44,298 nucleotides of DNA, taken from positions 1 to 44,298 of the forward strand of contig DATLTC010000064.1 in the NCBI GenBank assembly GCA_035533755.1, in the 5' to 3' direction. Position 1 is the stretch's first letter; every line of letters begins with the position of its first letter. This DNA comes from Gemmatimonadaceae bacterium (lineage in GTDB: Bacteria; Gemmatimonadota; Gemmatimonadetes; Gemmatimonadales; Gemmatimonadaceae). The position numbers were made by a program, and so were the translations under genes. Positions 7,376 through 16,339 of the stretch are shown here, one piece after another. The notes below the pieces were generated by a model. It did no database searches. It was not told the DNA's origin and saw only the letters and a list, made by a program, of their open reading frames with translations.

Positions 7376-9403
7376 GTGATCGATCGAGCGCGCCGCGACC
7401 GCGCATTGGCCGAGCGGCTCCGCGAGGAGATTCGCCGGCACGACTACCTGTATTACGTGCGCGACAAGCCGCGCGTCTCCGACGCCGCGTACGACGCGCT
7501 GGTCCGTCGCCTGCGCGCGCTGGAAGCTCGCGATCCGGCGCTGGTCACCCCCGACTCGCCCACGCAGCGCGTGGCGGGGCGGCCGAGCGGCAAGTTCGAG
7601 ACGCAGCGCCATGCGGCGCCGATGCTGAGCCTGGACTCCACGCGCGACGCCGGCGAGGTGGCGCGGTTCGATGCCCGCATACGCAAGCTCGTGGGCCCGT
7701 CGGTGCGCTATCTGCTCGAGCCCAAGCTCGACGGCGCGTCGATGGAGCTGGTGTACGAGCGTGGGCGGCTGGTGCGCGCCGTGACCCGCGGCACCGGCAT
7801 CCAGGGCGACGCGGTGACCGCCAACGTGCGCACCATCCCGTCGGTGCCGCTCACGCTGCGGGCGAGCGAGCGGCCGGCGCCTCGCGTGCTGGTGGTGCGC
7901 GGCGAGGTGATGATGGGGTTGCGCGGCTTCGAGCGTCTGAACAAGCGGCTCGTGCAGCGGGGCGAGGAGCCGTTCGCCAATCCGCGCAACGCGGCGGCGG
8001 GGTCGCTGCGCCAGCTCGACGCGCGGATCACCGCCGAGCGTCCGCTGCGCATCGTGACCTACGAGATCATGGCCGTGGACGGCGTGGCGTTGGCGCGCGA
8101 CGAGGACGCGTTGCAGGCGTTGCGCGCCTGGGGGCTGCGCACCACCGAGTACACCGAGGTGGCCCGGAGCGCGGCCGACATCGAGCGCTATCACGCGGCG
8201 ATGGCGGCGCGCCGCGACCGGCTGGGGTACGAGATCGACGGCATCGTGATCAAGGTGGACGACCTGGCGGCGCGGCGCCGCCTTGGCGCCACGGGCCATC
8301 ACCCGCGCTGGGCGCTGGCTTACAAGTTCGCGCCGCGCGTGGAGATCACGCGCGTGGAGGACATCACGGTGCAGGTGGGGCGCACGGGCCTGCTCACGCC
8401 CGTGGCGCTCCTGCGCCCGGTGGACGTGGGCGGCGTGACCGTATCACGGGCCACGCTGCACAATGCGTCGGAGGTGAAGCGGCGCGACATCCGGGTGGGC
8501 GATATGGTGCGCCTGTATCGGGCGGGCGACGTGATTCCCGAGATCGTGGAGCGGCTGCCGTCACGCCGCGGCACGCGCCACGCGGCGTTCCGGATGCCGG
8601 CGCGCTGTCCGGCCTGCCGGGCGCGGGTGGTGTCGGAGGGGCCGATGACCTGGTGCCCCAACCGCTTCGGGTGTCCGGCGCAGCTCAAGCGCTCGCTGCA
8701 GCATTTCGCCTCGGAGGGCGCGCTCGACGTGCAGGGCGTCGGCGAGGAGACGGCCAACGCGCTGGTGGAGCACGGCCTGGTGCGCGCGCTGCCCGATCTG
8801 TTCCGGCTCCGCGCCGGCGATCTGGAATTGCTGGACGGGTTCGCCGCCAAATCGGCGCAGGCGCTCGTGGATGAGATCCGGAACGCGCGCGCGCTGGAAC
8901 TGCACCGCTTCCTGTACGCGTTGGGCATCCCGGGCGTGGGGAGCACGGTGGCCCGCGATCTGGCCGAGCAGTTCGGCACGCTGCCGGCGCTGCGCCGCGC
9001 GACCACCGCCGAGCTCCTGCGCACGCCGCGGTTGGGCGCCGTGCGCGCGGCCGCCGTGCGCGCGTTCCTGGCTGATCCGCGCAATCGTCGCACCATCGCG
9101 GCGTTGCTCGCGGCCGGCGTGCGGGTGACCGCCGAGCGCCCCCGGGGCGGCGTGCTCTCGGGCAAGCGCGTGGTGTTCACCGGCGGCCTGTCGTCGCTCG
9201 CGCGGCCCGAGGCGAAGGCGCTGGTGGAGGCGATCGGCGGCCGGGTGGGTGAGACCGTGGGGCCGGACGTGGACTTCGTGGTGGTGGGGGATCGGCCGGG
9301 GGAGAAGCTGGAGCGGGCCCGGCGCTCCGGCATTCGCGAGATGACCGAACGCGAATTCCTGGCGCTGGTCAGGCGCGCGGGGGCGACGCCGCGGGCGCGC
9401 TGA
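7376..9403 (+). CDS. ligA: NAD-dependent DNA ligase LigA (divergent)
   Basis: 675-residue ligase with the full domain order: Ia (Y-Y-V-R-D near 26-30 and S-D-A-A-Y-D), adenylation domain with catalytic K117 in E-P-K-L-D-G, OB fold, a four-Cys zinc finger (C411, C414, C427, C433), HhH repeats and a C-terminal BRCT domain (from about 594). It seals nicks using NAD. The usual T-R-G-D-G-x-x-G-E-D-V-T-x-N segment reads T-R-G-T-G-I-Q-G-D-A-V-T-A-N (137-150) and the usual S-L-D-N reads S-L-D-S, so it is an unusual member, perhaps a second ligase of the genome. Start is GTG at 7376 with TGAGG upstream. It converges on polX with a 17-nt gap. Confidence 0.93.
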   Translation: MIDRARRDRALAERLREEIRRHDYLYYVRDKPRVSDAAYDALVRRLRALEARDPALVTPDSPTQRVAGRPSGKFETQRHAAPMLSLDSTRDAGEVARFDARIRKLVGPSVRYLLEPKLDGASMELVYERGRLVRAVTRGTGIQGDAVTANVRTIPSVPLTLRASERPAPRVLVVRGEVMMGLRGFERLNKRLVQRGEEPFANPRNAAAGSLRQLDARITAERPLRIVTYEIMAVDGVALARDEDALQALRAWGLRTTEYTEVARSAADIERYHAAMAARRDRLGYEIDGIVIKVDDLAARRRLGATGHHPRWALAYKFAPRVEITRVEDITVQVGRTGLLTPVALLRPVDVGGVTVSRATLHNASEVKRRDIRVGDMVRLYRAGDVIPEIVERLPSRRGTRHAAFRMPARCPACRARVVSEGPMTWCPNRFGCPAQLKRSLQHFASEGALDVQGVGEETANALVEHGLVRALPDLFRLRAGDLELLDGFAAKSAQALVDEIRNARALELHRFLYALGIPGVGSTVARDLAEQFGTLPALRRATTAELLRTPRLGAVRAAAVRAFLADPRNRRTIAALLAAGVRVTAERPRGGVLSGKRVVFTGGLSSLARPEAKALVEAIGGRVGETVGPDVDFVVVGDRPGEKLERARRSGIREMTEREFLALVRRAGATPRAR

Positions 9404-9420
9404 ATCGGGGCCGGCGGTGC

Positions 9421-11142
9421 TCAGCGGGCGGCGTGCAGCAGCTTCACGAACCGCGAGAGGGACCGCGTGTTGGCCACGTCGGACTTCTCCGCCCAGCCCC
9501 GCCGTGCCTGATCCACGCCCCAGCGCATGAACCGCAGCTCGTTGGGCGAGTGGGCGTCGGTATCGACGATGATCATGGCGCCCGCGCCGATGGCCGAGCG
9601 CACCGCGGAGTCGTCGAGGTCCAGCCGTTCCGGTTGCGCGTCCACCTCGAGCATGACGCCGTGATCGCGGCAGGCCTGGGCCACGCGATCGAAGTCGAAC
9701 CGCGCACCGCGCCGGCCGTTGATCAGCCGCCCCGTAGGGTGCGCGAACACATCCACCGACGGATGGGTGAGCGCCTTGAGCACGCGCTCGGTCTGCTTGG
9801 CCGGGTCGAGGTCGAGCTTGGCATGCAGCGCCACGAACACGATGTCGAGGGCCGAGAGCGTGTCGGCGCGGAGGTCGAGCGTGCCGTCGGCGTGGATGTC
9901 CACCTCGGCGCCGGCCAGCACGGTGAGCTTGTTGAGCCTGGCGTTGAGCTTGTCGATCTTCTTGCGCTGGCGGCGGAAGCCGGCGTCGTCGAGCCCGCGG
10001 ACCATGCGCAGCATGGGGCCGTGGTCGGTGATGGCGATGTATTCGTAGCCCATCGCCTGGGCCGCCTCGGCCATCTCCTCCAGGGAGCCGCGTCCATCGC
10101 TGTCGGTGCTGTGCATCTGAAGATCGCCGCGGATGTCGCCGAGTTCGACGAGGCGCGGGAGCGATTTCTGCCGAGCGGCCTCGATCTCGCCGCGATCCTC
10201 GCGCAACTCCGGCGGAATCCAGGGCAGGCCCACGGCCCGGAACACGTCGAGCTCGTGCCTGCCGCCGGTCTGGCGCGCGCCGCGGAACACGCCGTACTCG
10301 TTGATCTTGAGCCCGCGCTTCTGGCCCATGCGGCGCACGGCGATGTTGTGCGCTTTGGAGCCGGTGAAGTAGTACAGGCCGGCGCCGTACGACCTGGCGT
10401 CGAGCACGCGGAGGTCGATCTGCAGCCCCGAGTTGAGCACCACCGAGGCGCGCGTGGCGCCCTGGGCCAGCACCTCGCGCACTTCGGGGTAGGCCACGAA
10501 GTGATCGGAGACGGCCTGACCGTTGGCGCATTCCACGAGAATGTCCAGATCGCCCACCGTCTCGCGCCCGCGGCGGAAGCTGCCCGCGATGTCGGCCCGC
10601 TTCACCCCTCTGAATTCGCGGAGGTAGGCCAGCATGGACTCGCCGTACTGGGCGGCCACGGCGCGCGGGAGGCGTGACTCGGTGCCGGCGCGCGCCGACA
10701 GTTCGGCGAGGATCTTCAGTTCGGTGGCGGGGCCGAAGCCGGGGAGGGCGCGGATCCTGCCGGCCCTGGCGGCACGGGCGAGGCCGGCGGCCGAGCGGAT
10801 GCCGAGCGTCTGGGCCAACATGCGAGCGCGGCTGGGTCCGATCCCCGGTACCCGCATCAACTCCACGGCGCCGCGCGGCGCGGCGTGCCGGGCATCCTTG
10901 AGTGCCGCAAAGGAGCCCGTGCGCGCGATCTCCTGGATCTTGGCGGCCAGGTCGGGGCCGATGCCGGGCAGTTCCTGCAGGCGCGCGCCATCGTGCGCCA
11001 CCAACGCCGCGATCGGTTCGGCGTGCTCCTCCACCACCCGCGCGGCGTTGCGGTAGGCCCGGATGCGGAATGCGTTCGCCCCCTCGATCTCGAGCAGCTC
11101 CGCCATCTCGCGGAAGAGGCGGGCGATCTCCGCATTCTCCAT
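9421..11142 (-). CDS. polX: DNA polymerase/3'-5' exonuclease PolX
   Basis: 573-residue bacterial family X polymerase. HhH motifs (L-P-G-I-G-P and V-P-G-I-G-P) come first. The nucleotidyltransferase core follows, with G-S-F-R-R-G and D-L-D-I-L metal ligands and a third Asp in L-Q-I-D-L-R. A C-terminal PHP domain contains L-Q-M-H-S-T-D-S-D-G, I-T-D-H-G, G-A-E-V-D-I-H, a H-P-T-G-R loop and V-D-T-D-A-H, so the nuclease metal ligands look complete. The family fills short gaps in base excision and end repair. The gene starts 4 nt after the ArsR stop and probably shares its transcript; the converging ligase gene could supply the sealing step. Confidence 0.94.
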   Translation of the reverse strand: MENAEIARLFREMAELLEIEGANAFRIRAYRNAARVVEEHAEPIAALVAHDGARLQELPGIGPDLAAKIQEIARTGSFAALKDARHAAPRGAVELMRVPGIGPSRARMLAQTLGIRSAAGLARAARAGRIRALPGFGPATELKILAELSARAGTESRLPRAVAAQYGESMLAYLREFRGVKRADIAGSFRRGRETVGDLDILVECANGQAVSDHFVAYPEVREVLAQGATRASVVLNSGLQIDLRVLDARSYGAGLYYFTGSKAHNIAVRRMGQKRGLKINEYGVFRGARQTGGRHELDVFRAVGLPWIPPELREDRGEIEAARQKSLPRLVELGDIRGDLQMHSTDSDGRGSLEEMAEAAQAMGYEYIAITDHGPMLRMVRGLDDAGFRRQRKKIDKLNARLNKLTVLAGAEVDIHADGTLDLRADTLSALDIVFVALHAKLDLDPAKQTERVLKALTHPSVDVFAHPTGRLINGRRGARFDFDRVAQACRDHGVMLEVDAQPERLDLDDSAVRSAIGAGAMIIVDTDAHSPNELRFMRWGVDQARRGWAEKSDVANTRSLSRFVKLLHAAR

Positions 11143-11146
11143 GGGC

Positions 11147-11479
11147 CTACCGTCGCGCCAGTAACTTCCGTCGCTGCGTGCTCATCTCTTCGAGCCGGCC
11201 GCACATCAGGTCGCAGATGCGGAACACATCGTTGTCCGACAGCCGGTAGATCACGTACAGCCCGTCGCGATGGCGGTCAACGAACCCGCCGTCGTGGAGG
11301 CTCCGGAGGTGCTTGGACAGATTGGCCTGTCCGAGTCCCGTGTCGTGGGCCAGGTCGCTCACCGAGCGTTCGCCAGCGCGTAGGGCCTGTAGGATCTGCA
11401 ATCGCGCCGGCTCCGCCAACACCTTGAAGCGGTCGGCAATGAGTGCGAGCAGTTCCGGGGTCATCTTGGCGTTGCTCAT
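11147..11479 (-). CDS. ArsR-family transcriptional regulator
   Basis: 110-residue winged-helix repressor. The helix-turn-helix spans about 36-65 (S-V-S-D-L-A then Q-A-N-L-S-K-H-L). Its only cysteines are C89 and C93 in the last helix (I-C-D-L-M-C), a C-x3-C pair that could bind a soft metal or form a thiol switch; the classical ELCVCDL metal site in the recognition helix is absent. The frame is open further upstream, but the ATG at 11479 gives the normal family length and leaves the inverted repeat at 11523-11559 untranslated. It is followed 4 nt later by polX and preceded by DUF2892 and the efflux genes. The regulated genes and the ligand are inferred, not shown. Confidence 0.88.
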   Translation of the reverse strand: MSNAKMTPELLALIADRFKVLAEPARLQILQALRAGERSVSDLAHDTGLGQANLSKHLRSLHDGGFVDRHRDGLYVIYRLSDNDVFRICDLMCGRLEEMSTQRRKLLARR

Positions 11480-11518
11480 GTGAGGACAGTGTGGCCGGTG
11501 TGAGTTGACCATCCGCGG

Positions 11519-11559
11519 ATATGGTTGATCATGCACTGGAAGTACGTCCACGATCAACC
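11519..11559. promoter_or_regulatory. Inverted repeat upstream of arsR
   Basis: GGTTGATC (11523-11530) and GATCAACC (11552-11559) are perfect inverted repeats 21 nt apart, 44-80 nt before the arsR start. The left arm extends to ATATGGTTGATCA (11519-11531), which shares the ATATGG and TGATCA parts seen upstream of the thioredoxin gene. A plausible autoregulatory ArsR site; no promoter hexamers stand out. Confidence 0.45.
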
Positions 11560-11567
11560 CCACGGTG

Positions 11568-11768
11568 CTAAGGCCGGGTACAACCGGCCAGGCCAAACCG
11601 CCCCAGGACGCGCTCCAGGGGGCAGAACTTCGTGAAACTGGATTGGAGCAGGTTGAAGCCCACGAAGGCCGTGAACAGGAGCCACCAGGGCGACACCCAC
11701 CACCCCAGGGCCACCGAGGCCATCACGAAGACGCCGGCAAACCGGCGGATCACCATGTCATCACACAT
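11568..11768 (-). CDS. DUF2892 (YgaP-type) small membrane protein
   Basis: 66 residues with two hydrophobic segments. The R-R-F-A-G-V-F-V start, the central W-W-L-L-F-T-A-F-V-G segment and the F-T-K-F-C-P-L-E-R-V-L-G tail match the DUF2892 family, which is often fused to rhodanese or sits beside sulphur- and thiol-responsive ArsR regulators. The start at ATG 11768 is preferred over the GTG at 11780 because GGAG lies 6-7 nt before it. The gene lies between the PII-like gene and arsR on the same strand. Its biochemical role is unknown; thiol or sulphide handling is only suggested by family context. Confidence 0.82.
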   Translation of the reverse strand: MCDDMVIRRFAGVFVMASVALGWWVSPWWLLFTAFVGFNLLQSSFTKFCPLERVLGRFGLAGCTRP

Positions 11769-11794
11769 CGAAATCTCCACGTAGGGTGCGCCGG

Positions 11795-11818
11795 GCCGGG
11801 CCCCGGACGGGGCCCGGC
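11795..11818 (-). terminator. 10-bp GC hairpin after the pump operon
   Basis: GCCGGGCCCC (11795-11804) and GGGGCCCGGC (11809-11818) form a perfect stem with a GGAC tetraloop, 8 nt past the stop of the PII-like gene and before DUF2892. No T run follows on the minus strand, so it is either a Rho-type end, an mRNA-protecting stem or an attenuator. Confidence 0.35.
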
Positions 11819-11825
11819 GGCGCGG

Positions 11826-12116
11826 TCAGATGAACGACTCGGTCTGCATCACGGAGGCGTGCAGGTGCTCGCCCGGCTCGAGGTGGGCTTTCATGTCGGC
11901 CAGCGCGGCCACCAGGATCGCGGCCTGGTCCTCCGGCGTGATCGTGAGCCAGAGGGTGGCGTGGCCGGGCCAGGCCCGCGTGCCCTCCAGCCGTCCGGTG
12001 GATCCGGCGCCGATGCCGCGGCCGATCTGCGTGTAGCCGCGGGCCCCGTGCTTCTCCAGCAGTTGAGGGATGCGGTGCTCATCGGCGCCCGCATGGATAA
12101 TGAAAATGGTCTTCAC
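11826..12116 (-). CDS. PII-like signalling protein linked to RND pump
   Basis: 96 residues starting M-K-T-I-F-I-I-H-A-G, with alternating strands and helices and the segment G-A-R-G-Y-T-Q-I-G-R-G-I-G-A-G, close to the Y-T...G-x-G loop of PII proteins and PII-NG/CutA-like relatives. Such small ferredoxin-fold proteins are known next to heavy-metal RND efflux genes, where they are thought to sense the substrate or the energy state. Its ATG overlaps the RND stop (ATGA), so it is made together with the pump. The classical uridylylated T-loop is not evident. Nucleotide or metal binding cannot be decided from the sequence. Confidence 0.72.
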   Translation of the reverse strand: MKTIFIIHAGADEHRIPQLLEKHGARGYTQIGRGIGAGSTGRLEGTRAWPGHATLWLTITPEDQAAILVAALADMKAHLEPGEHLHASVMQTESFI

Positions 12117-15100
12117 TTGGCGTGCGCCTCCTGGCGCGAGCGAAGTTCCCAGTACAACAACGGCACCACCACCATCGTCAGCAGCGTGGCCACCACGGCG
12201 CCGCTCATCAGCGCCACCGCGAGCCCCTGGAAGATCGGATCGAGCACCATCACGATCCCGCCCACCACCACCGCGGCCGCGGTGAGCGCGATGGGCCGGA
12301 ACCGCACCGCGCCGGCTTCGATCACCGCTTCACGCAGCGAGCGCCCGCGGTCCTCGGCCAGTTGGATGAAGTCCACGAGCAGGATGGAATTGCGCACGAT
12401 GATGCCCGCCAGCGCGATCATCCCGATCATCGAGGTGGCGGTGAAGAACGCCCCCGTGAGCGCGTGCCCCGGCAGGATGCCGATGAGCGTGAGCGGAATG
12501 GGCGCCATGATCACCAGCGGCACCGTGAACGACTGGAACCAGCCCACCACGAGGACGTAGATCAGGATCAGCACGACGGCGAACGCCAGGCCCAGATCGC
12601 GGAACACCTCGATTGTCACCTGCCATTCCCCGTCCCACTTCACCGCCGTCTCGTCCAGCGTGGCCGGCTGCACGGCGTTGTAGATGTGGATGGGCTGTCC
12701 ATCCACGCGCAGCGTGTCGAGCGCCTTGTTCATCTTGAGGATGGCGTACACCGGCGCTTCCACGGCACCCGCCACGTCGCCGGTCACGTAGATCACCGGC
12801 CGCAGATTCTTGCGCATGCGCTGCGACTGCAGCACCTCGGGCACCACGTGCACGAACCGGGCCAACGGCTGCGGCCCGTGGGCCGTGGCCACCGGAATGC
12901 TCAGCAGCGCATCCACCGACGACCGGCGGTCGCGGGCAAGACGCGGCACGATCTCCACGCCCTCGCGCGCCGTGGGCTCGGCCATCAATCCGGCCGGCGC
13001 GCCCGACAGGGCCAGGGCCAGCGTCTGGGTGATCTCGTCCACGCTCGCCCCGGCTTCGGCGGCCTGCGCGCGATCCACGCGGAAGGCGCGTTTGGCCTGC
13101 GGCGCCTGCAGTGTCCAGTCCACGTCCACCACGCCGGGCGTGGTCTCGAACACGTGGCGCACGTCGATGGCCGTCTTGAGCCGCGCGCTGTCGCTGGGGC
13201 CATACACCTCGGCCACGAGCGTGGCCAACACCGGCGGACCGGGCGGGATCTCGGCGATCTTGGCCGAGGCGTGATACCGCTGGGCAATGGAGTCGATGCC
13301 GGGGCGTACCGCCACGGCGATCGCATGGCTCTGCCGGCTGCGCTCTCCCTTGCCGACCAGATTCACCTGCACGTCGGCCACGTTGTCGCCGCGGCGCATG
13401 AAGTAGTGGCGCACCAGCCCATTGAAGTTGAACGGCGCCGCCGTGCCCGCGTACACCTCGGCGCTCTCCACCTCGGGCACGTGGCGGACGTAGGCCGCGA
13501 CCTGTTCGGCGGCGGCCGCGCTCGTCTCGAGCGAAGCGCCGGCGGGCAGGTCGAGCACCACCTGGAATTCGTTCTTGTTGTCGAACGGCAGCATCTTCAC
13601 CTTCACGGCGCCGATGAACAGCAGGGCCACCGAGCCGATCAGGAGCAGCACCGTGCCGGCGTAGAACGCCATGCGCAGGCGGGTGCGTTCGATGAGCGGC
13701 GTCATGATGCGGGCGTACCAGTGCGCCGGCTTGGTGGCCTCTTCGGGCTCGTGCAGCGCGTCGTGCGGCACGGTGGTCTTGGCCACGTGGCCCTTGAGCA
13801 GCCGGTACGAGACGTACGGCGTGATGATGAACGCCACGCCGAGCGAGGCGAGCATGGCGAACGACGCGCCCACCGGGATGGGACGCATGTACGGGCCCAT
13901 CATGCCGGAGACGAACGCCATCGGGAGGATGGCCGCGATGACGGTGAACGTGGCGAGGATGGTCGGATTGCCCACCTCGTCGACGGCCTCCACCGCCGCC
14001 ACGTCGGGGGGGCGATCGCCCAGCCGCAGGTGGCGGTAGATGTTCTCCACGACCACGATCGCGTCGTCGACGAGGATGCCGATGGAGAAGATCAGCGCGA
14101 ACAGCGTGATGCGGTTGAGCGTGTAGCCCAGCGCGTAGTACGCGAACAGCGTGAGGGCGAGCGTGACCGGCACGGCGATCAGCACGACGAGCGCTTCGCG
14201 CCAGCCGAGCACGAGGCCGATGAGCAGCGTCACCGACAGCGTGGCCAGCGCCAGGTGCATCATCAATTCGCGCGCCTTCTCGCCGGCCGTCTGGCCGTAG
14301 TCGCGCGTCACGTCCACGGCGACGCCCGCCGGCAGGACGCGGCCGCGCGTGGCGTTCACGCGGTCGATCACGGCGCGCGTGATGACCGTGGCGTTGGAGC
14401 CGTGGCGCTTGGAGACGGCGATCGTGACCGCGCTCTCCGGCGTGCTGTCGCGGGCCGCGTGCGACACGTAGTTGGTGCGTTCGGCGAAGCCTTCCTGGAC
14501 GTCGGCCACGTCGCGCAGGTAGATCGGGTGTCCGCCGCGGGTGGTCACGACGACGCTGCCCACGTCGGCCGGCGTCACGAGCGGCGCGCCGACGTCCACG
14601 CGGAACACCGAATCGTCGGCCGTGAACTCGCCGGCCTGGAGCCGGGCGTTGGCGCCGCCCAGCGCCATCGAGACCTCGCCGGGCGTCACGCCGCTCGCGG
14701 CGAGGCGCACCGGATCGATGGTGACGCGCATCTGCTTGGGTTCGCCGCCGACGACGAAGGTCTGCGCCACGTCGGGCACGGTGCGGATCTCGGCCTCGAG
14801 ATGCAGCGCCATCTGGCGCAGCTCGTTGGAGCCGTAGCCGCCGCCGTGCAGGGTGAGCGTGAGCACCGGCACGTCGTCGATGGAGTGGGGCTTGATCAGC
14901 GGCGGCGAGACGCCCGGCGGCGCCTGGTCGGCGTCGGCGAACAGCTTGGCGTGCACCTTGGAGACGCTCGTCTCCTGGTTCTCGCCCACCTTGAACCGCA
15001 CCGTGACCAGCGACATGCCTTCGGTGGACGTGCTGTACACGTAGTCCACGCCCGGGATCTCCCACATCCGCCGCTCGATGGGGCGGCTGACGAGGTTCTC

Positions 15101-15286
15101 CACTTCGGTCGGCGAGGCGCCGGGCATGGTGGAGATGACGTCGATCATCGGAACGGAGATCTGCGGCTCCTCCTCGCGCGGCGTGGCGATGATGCCGATG
15201 GCGCCGAGGATCAGCGACGCCACGGCGATCAGCGGCGTGAGCTTGGAGTGCAGGAAGGCGCGCGCGATGCGACCGGCGATACCCAT
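12113..15286 (-). CDS. RND efflux pump inner-membrane subunit (pump 1)
   Basis: 1057-residue proton-driven RND permease. It has an N-terminal TM1, a large periplasmic loop beginning R-E-E-E-P-Q-I-S-V-P, a TM2-TM6 block and a second periplasmic loop followed by TM8-TM12, the usual duplicated layout. The TM4 proton relay reads I-L-V-D-D-A-I-V-V-V-E-N, the two-Asp form of drug-type (HAE) pumps rather than the D-G-A-V form of CusA/CzcA. The downstream PII-like gene is nevertheless of a kind usually found with metal pumps, so the substrate stays open. It follows the membrane fusion gene by 2 nt. Confidence 0.93.
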   Translation of the reverse strand: MGIAGRIARAFLHSKLTPLIAVASLILGAIGIIATPREEEPQISVPMIDVISTMPGASPTEVENLVSRPIERRMWEIPGVDYVYSTSTEGMSLVTVRFKVGENQETSVSKVHAKLFADADQAPPGVSPPLIKPHSIDDVPVLTLTLHGGGYGSNELRQMALHLEAEIRTVPDVAQTFVVGGEPKQMRVTIDPVRLAASGVTPGEVSMALGGANARLQAGEFTADDSVFRVDVGAPLVTPADVGSVVVTTRGGHPIYLRDVADVQEGFAERTNYVSHAARDSTPESAVTIAVSKRHGSNATVITRAVIDRVNATRGRVLPAGVAVDVTRDYGQTAGEKARELMMHLALATLSVTLLIGLVLGWREALVVLIAVPVTLALTLFAYYALGYTLNRITLFALIFSIGILVDDAIVVVENIYRHLRLGDRPPDVAAVEAVDEVGNPTILATFTVIAAILPMAFVSGMMGPYMRPIPVGASFAMLASLGVAFIITPYVSYRLLKGHVAKTTVPHDALHEPEEATKPAHWYARIMTPLIERTRLRMAFYAGTVLLLIGSVALLFIGAVKVKMLPFDNKNEFQVVLDLPAGASLETSAAAAEQVAAYVRHVPEVESAEVYAGTAAPFNFNGLVRHYFMRRGDNVADVQVNLVGKGERSRQSHAIAVAVRPGIDSIAQRYHASAKIAEIPPGPPVLATLVAEVYGPSDSARLKTAIDVRHVFETTPGVVDVDWTLQAPQAKRAFRVDRAQAAEAGASVDEITQTLALALSGAPAGLMAEPTAREGVEIVPRLARDRRSSVDALLSIPVATAHGPQPLARFVHVVPEVLQSQRMRKNLRPVIYVTGDVAGAVEAPVYAILKMNKALDTLRVDGQPIHIYNAVQPATLDETAVKWDGEWQVTIEVFRDLGLAFAVVLILIYVLVVGWFQSFTVPLVIMAPIPLTLIGILPGHALTGAFFTATSMIGMIALAGIIVRNSILLVDFIQLAEDRGRSLREAVIEAGAVRFRPIALTAAAVVVGGIVMVLDPIFQGLAVALMSGAVVATLLTMVVVPLLYWELRSRQEAHAK

Positions 15287-15288
15287 GC

Positions 15289-16320
15289 TCAGGCTCCCCC
15301 GGCCGTGGTCGGCGCGACGACGATCGTCGTGCCGGCGCGCAGTCCGCTCGTCACCTCGACGAACGCGCCCCGCACGGCGCCCAGGCGCACCCAGCGCAGC
15401 GCGTCGCCCGTGGCCTCACGCACGATGACGCCGGTGAGGTCGCCCTCGCGCCTGATCGCGGCGAGCGGCACGAGCACGGCCGTGCGGCGTCCCTGCGGAA
15501 TGGCGATCGACGCGGCGCCGCCGGCGGTGAGCCGGTGGCGCGGATTGTCGACGATGGCGTTGACCGTGTAGACGTTGCCGGCGGCCGGCACCACGCCTTC
15601 GACGGTGGCGGTGACGGTGGTGTCCTCGATCGTGGCCTGCACGCGCGCCCCGCGCTTGAGTCCGCGAACGTCCTCGGGCGCGGCGTTCACGCTCACGCGC
15701 AGGCGCGATGTGTTCTGCACGGTCACGAGCGGCGCGCCGGGCGCGGCGAAGGCGCCGGGATCGACGAACCGCTGGGTGACGATGCCGGCGAACGGGGCGC
15801 GCACGTCGGCGTAAGCACGGGTGGCGTCGAGTTCGCGGGCGCTGGCGTTGGCGGCGGCCACGCCGGCGTTGGCGCGGGCCAGTCCCGTCTCCACGGCGTC
15901 GAGCTGGGCGCGCGTGGCGGCGCTATCGGCGTAGAGGGCGCGGATGCGCGCGGCCTGCGTCTGGGCATCGTGCTGCATGGCCTCGGCGCTGGCGATCGCG
16001 GCCCGGACCTGCGCGTCGCGGGCCACGAGGTCGCGGGCGTCGATGTGCACCAGCGGCTGGCCGGCGGCCACGACGTCGCCCTCGTGCACGAGGACGTCGG
16101 TGACCGTGCCCATGAGCTTGGTGGACAGCGTGGCTTCGGTGAACGGCTGCGCGGTGCCGGCGGCGTCGAGCACCGATTGGATGGTCGAATCGGCCACCAC
16201 ATACGCGGTGCCGGCGGCGGGCGCGGTTCTGGCCGCGGTATGCTGCGGGGCGGGGCCGGAGCAGGCCGCGGCGACGAGGAGGCCGCCGGTGGCCATCGCG
16301 CGAGCGAACGAAATGTGCAT
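15289..16320 (-). CDS. RND membrane fusion protein (pump 1)
   Basis: 343-residue periplasmic adaptor. The N-terminal hydrophobic segment ends in A-A-A-C-S-G, a weak lipobox. A biotinyl-lipoyl half (V-L-V-H-E-G-D-V-V-A-A-G-Q-P-L) comes next, then an Ala-rich helical hairpin, the second lipoyl half (A-D-V-R-A-P-F-A-G-I-V) and beta-barrel domains. It links the RND pump to TolC. The ATG at 16320 is preferred because AGAGGA lies about 9 nt upstream; the ATG at 16338, which would begin just past the tolC stop, is the alternative. The gene ends 2 nt before the RND start. Confidence 0.9.
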   Translation of the reverse strand: MHISFARAMATGGLLVAAACSGPAPQHTAARTAPAAGTAYVVADSTIQSVLDAAGTAQPFTEATLSTKLMGTVTDVLVHEGDVVAAGQPLVHIDARDLVARDAQVRAAIASAEAMQHDAQTQAARIRALYADSAATRAQLDAVETGLARANAGVAAANASARELDATRAYADVRAPFAGIVTQRFVDPGAFAAPGAPLVTVQNTSRLRVSVNAAPEDVRGLKRGARVQATIEDTTVTATVEGVVPAAGNVYTVNAIVDNPRHRLTAGGAASIAIPQGRRTAVLVPLAAIRREGDLTGVIVREATGDALRWVRLGAVRGAFVEVTSGLRAGTTIVVAPTTAGGA

Positions 16321-16339
16321 CAGGTGAGTCCTCTGCATG

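Noticed and set aside
12122-15571. An 1149-codon plus-strand frame antisense to pump 1
   Set aside because: Its His/Arg/Gly-rich composition is the usual antisense shadow of an RND gene; no motif or signal is present.
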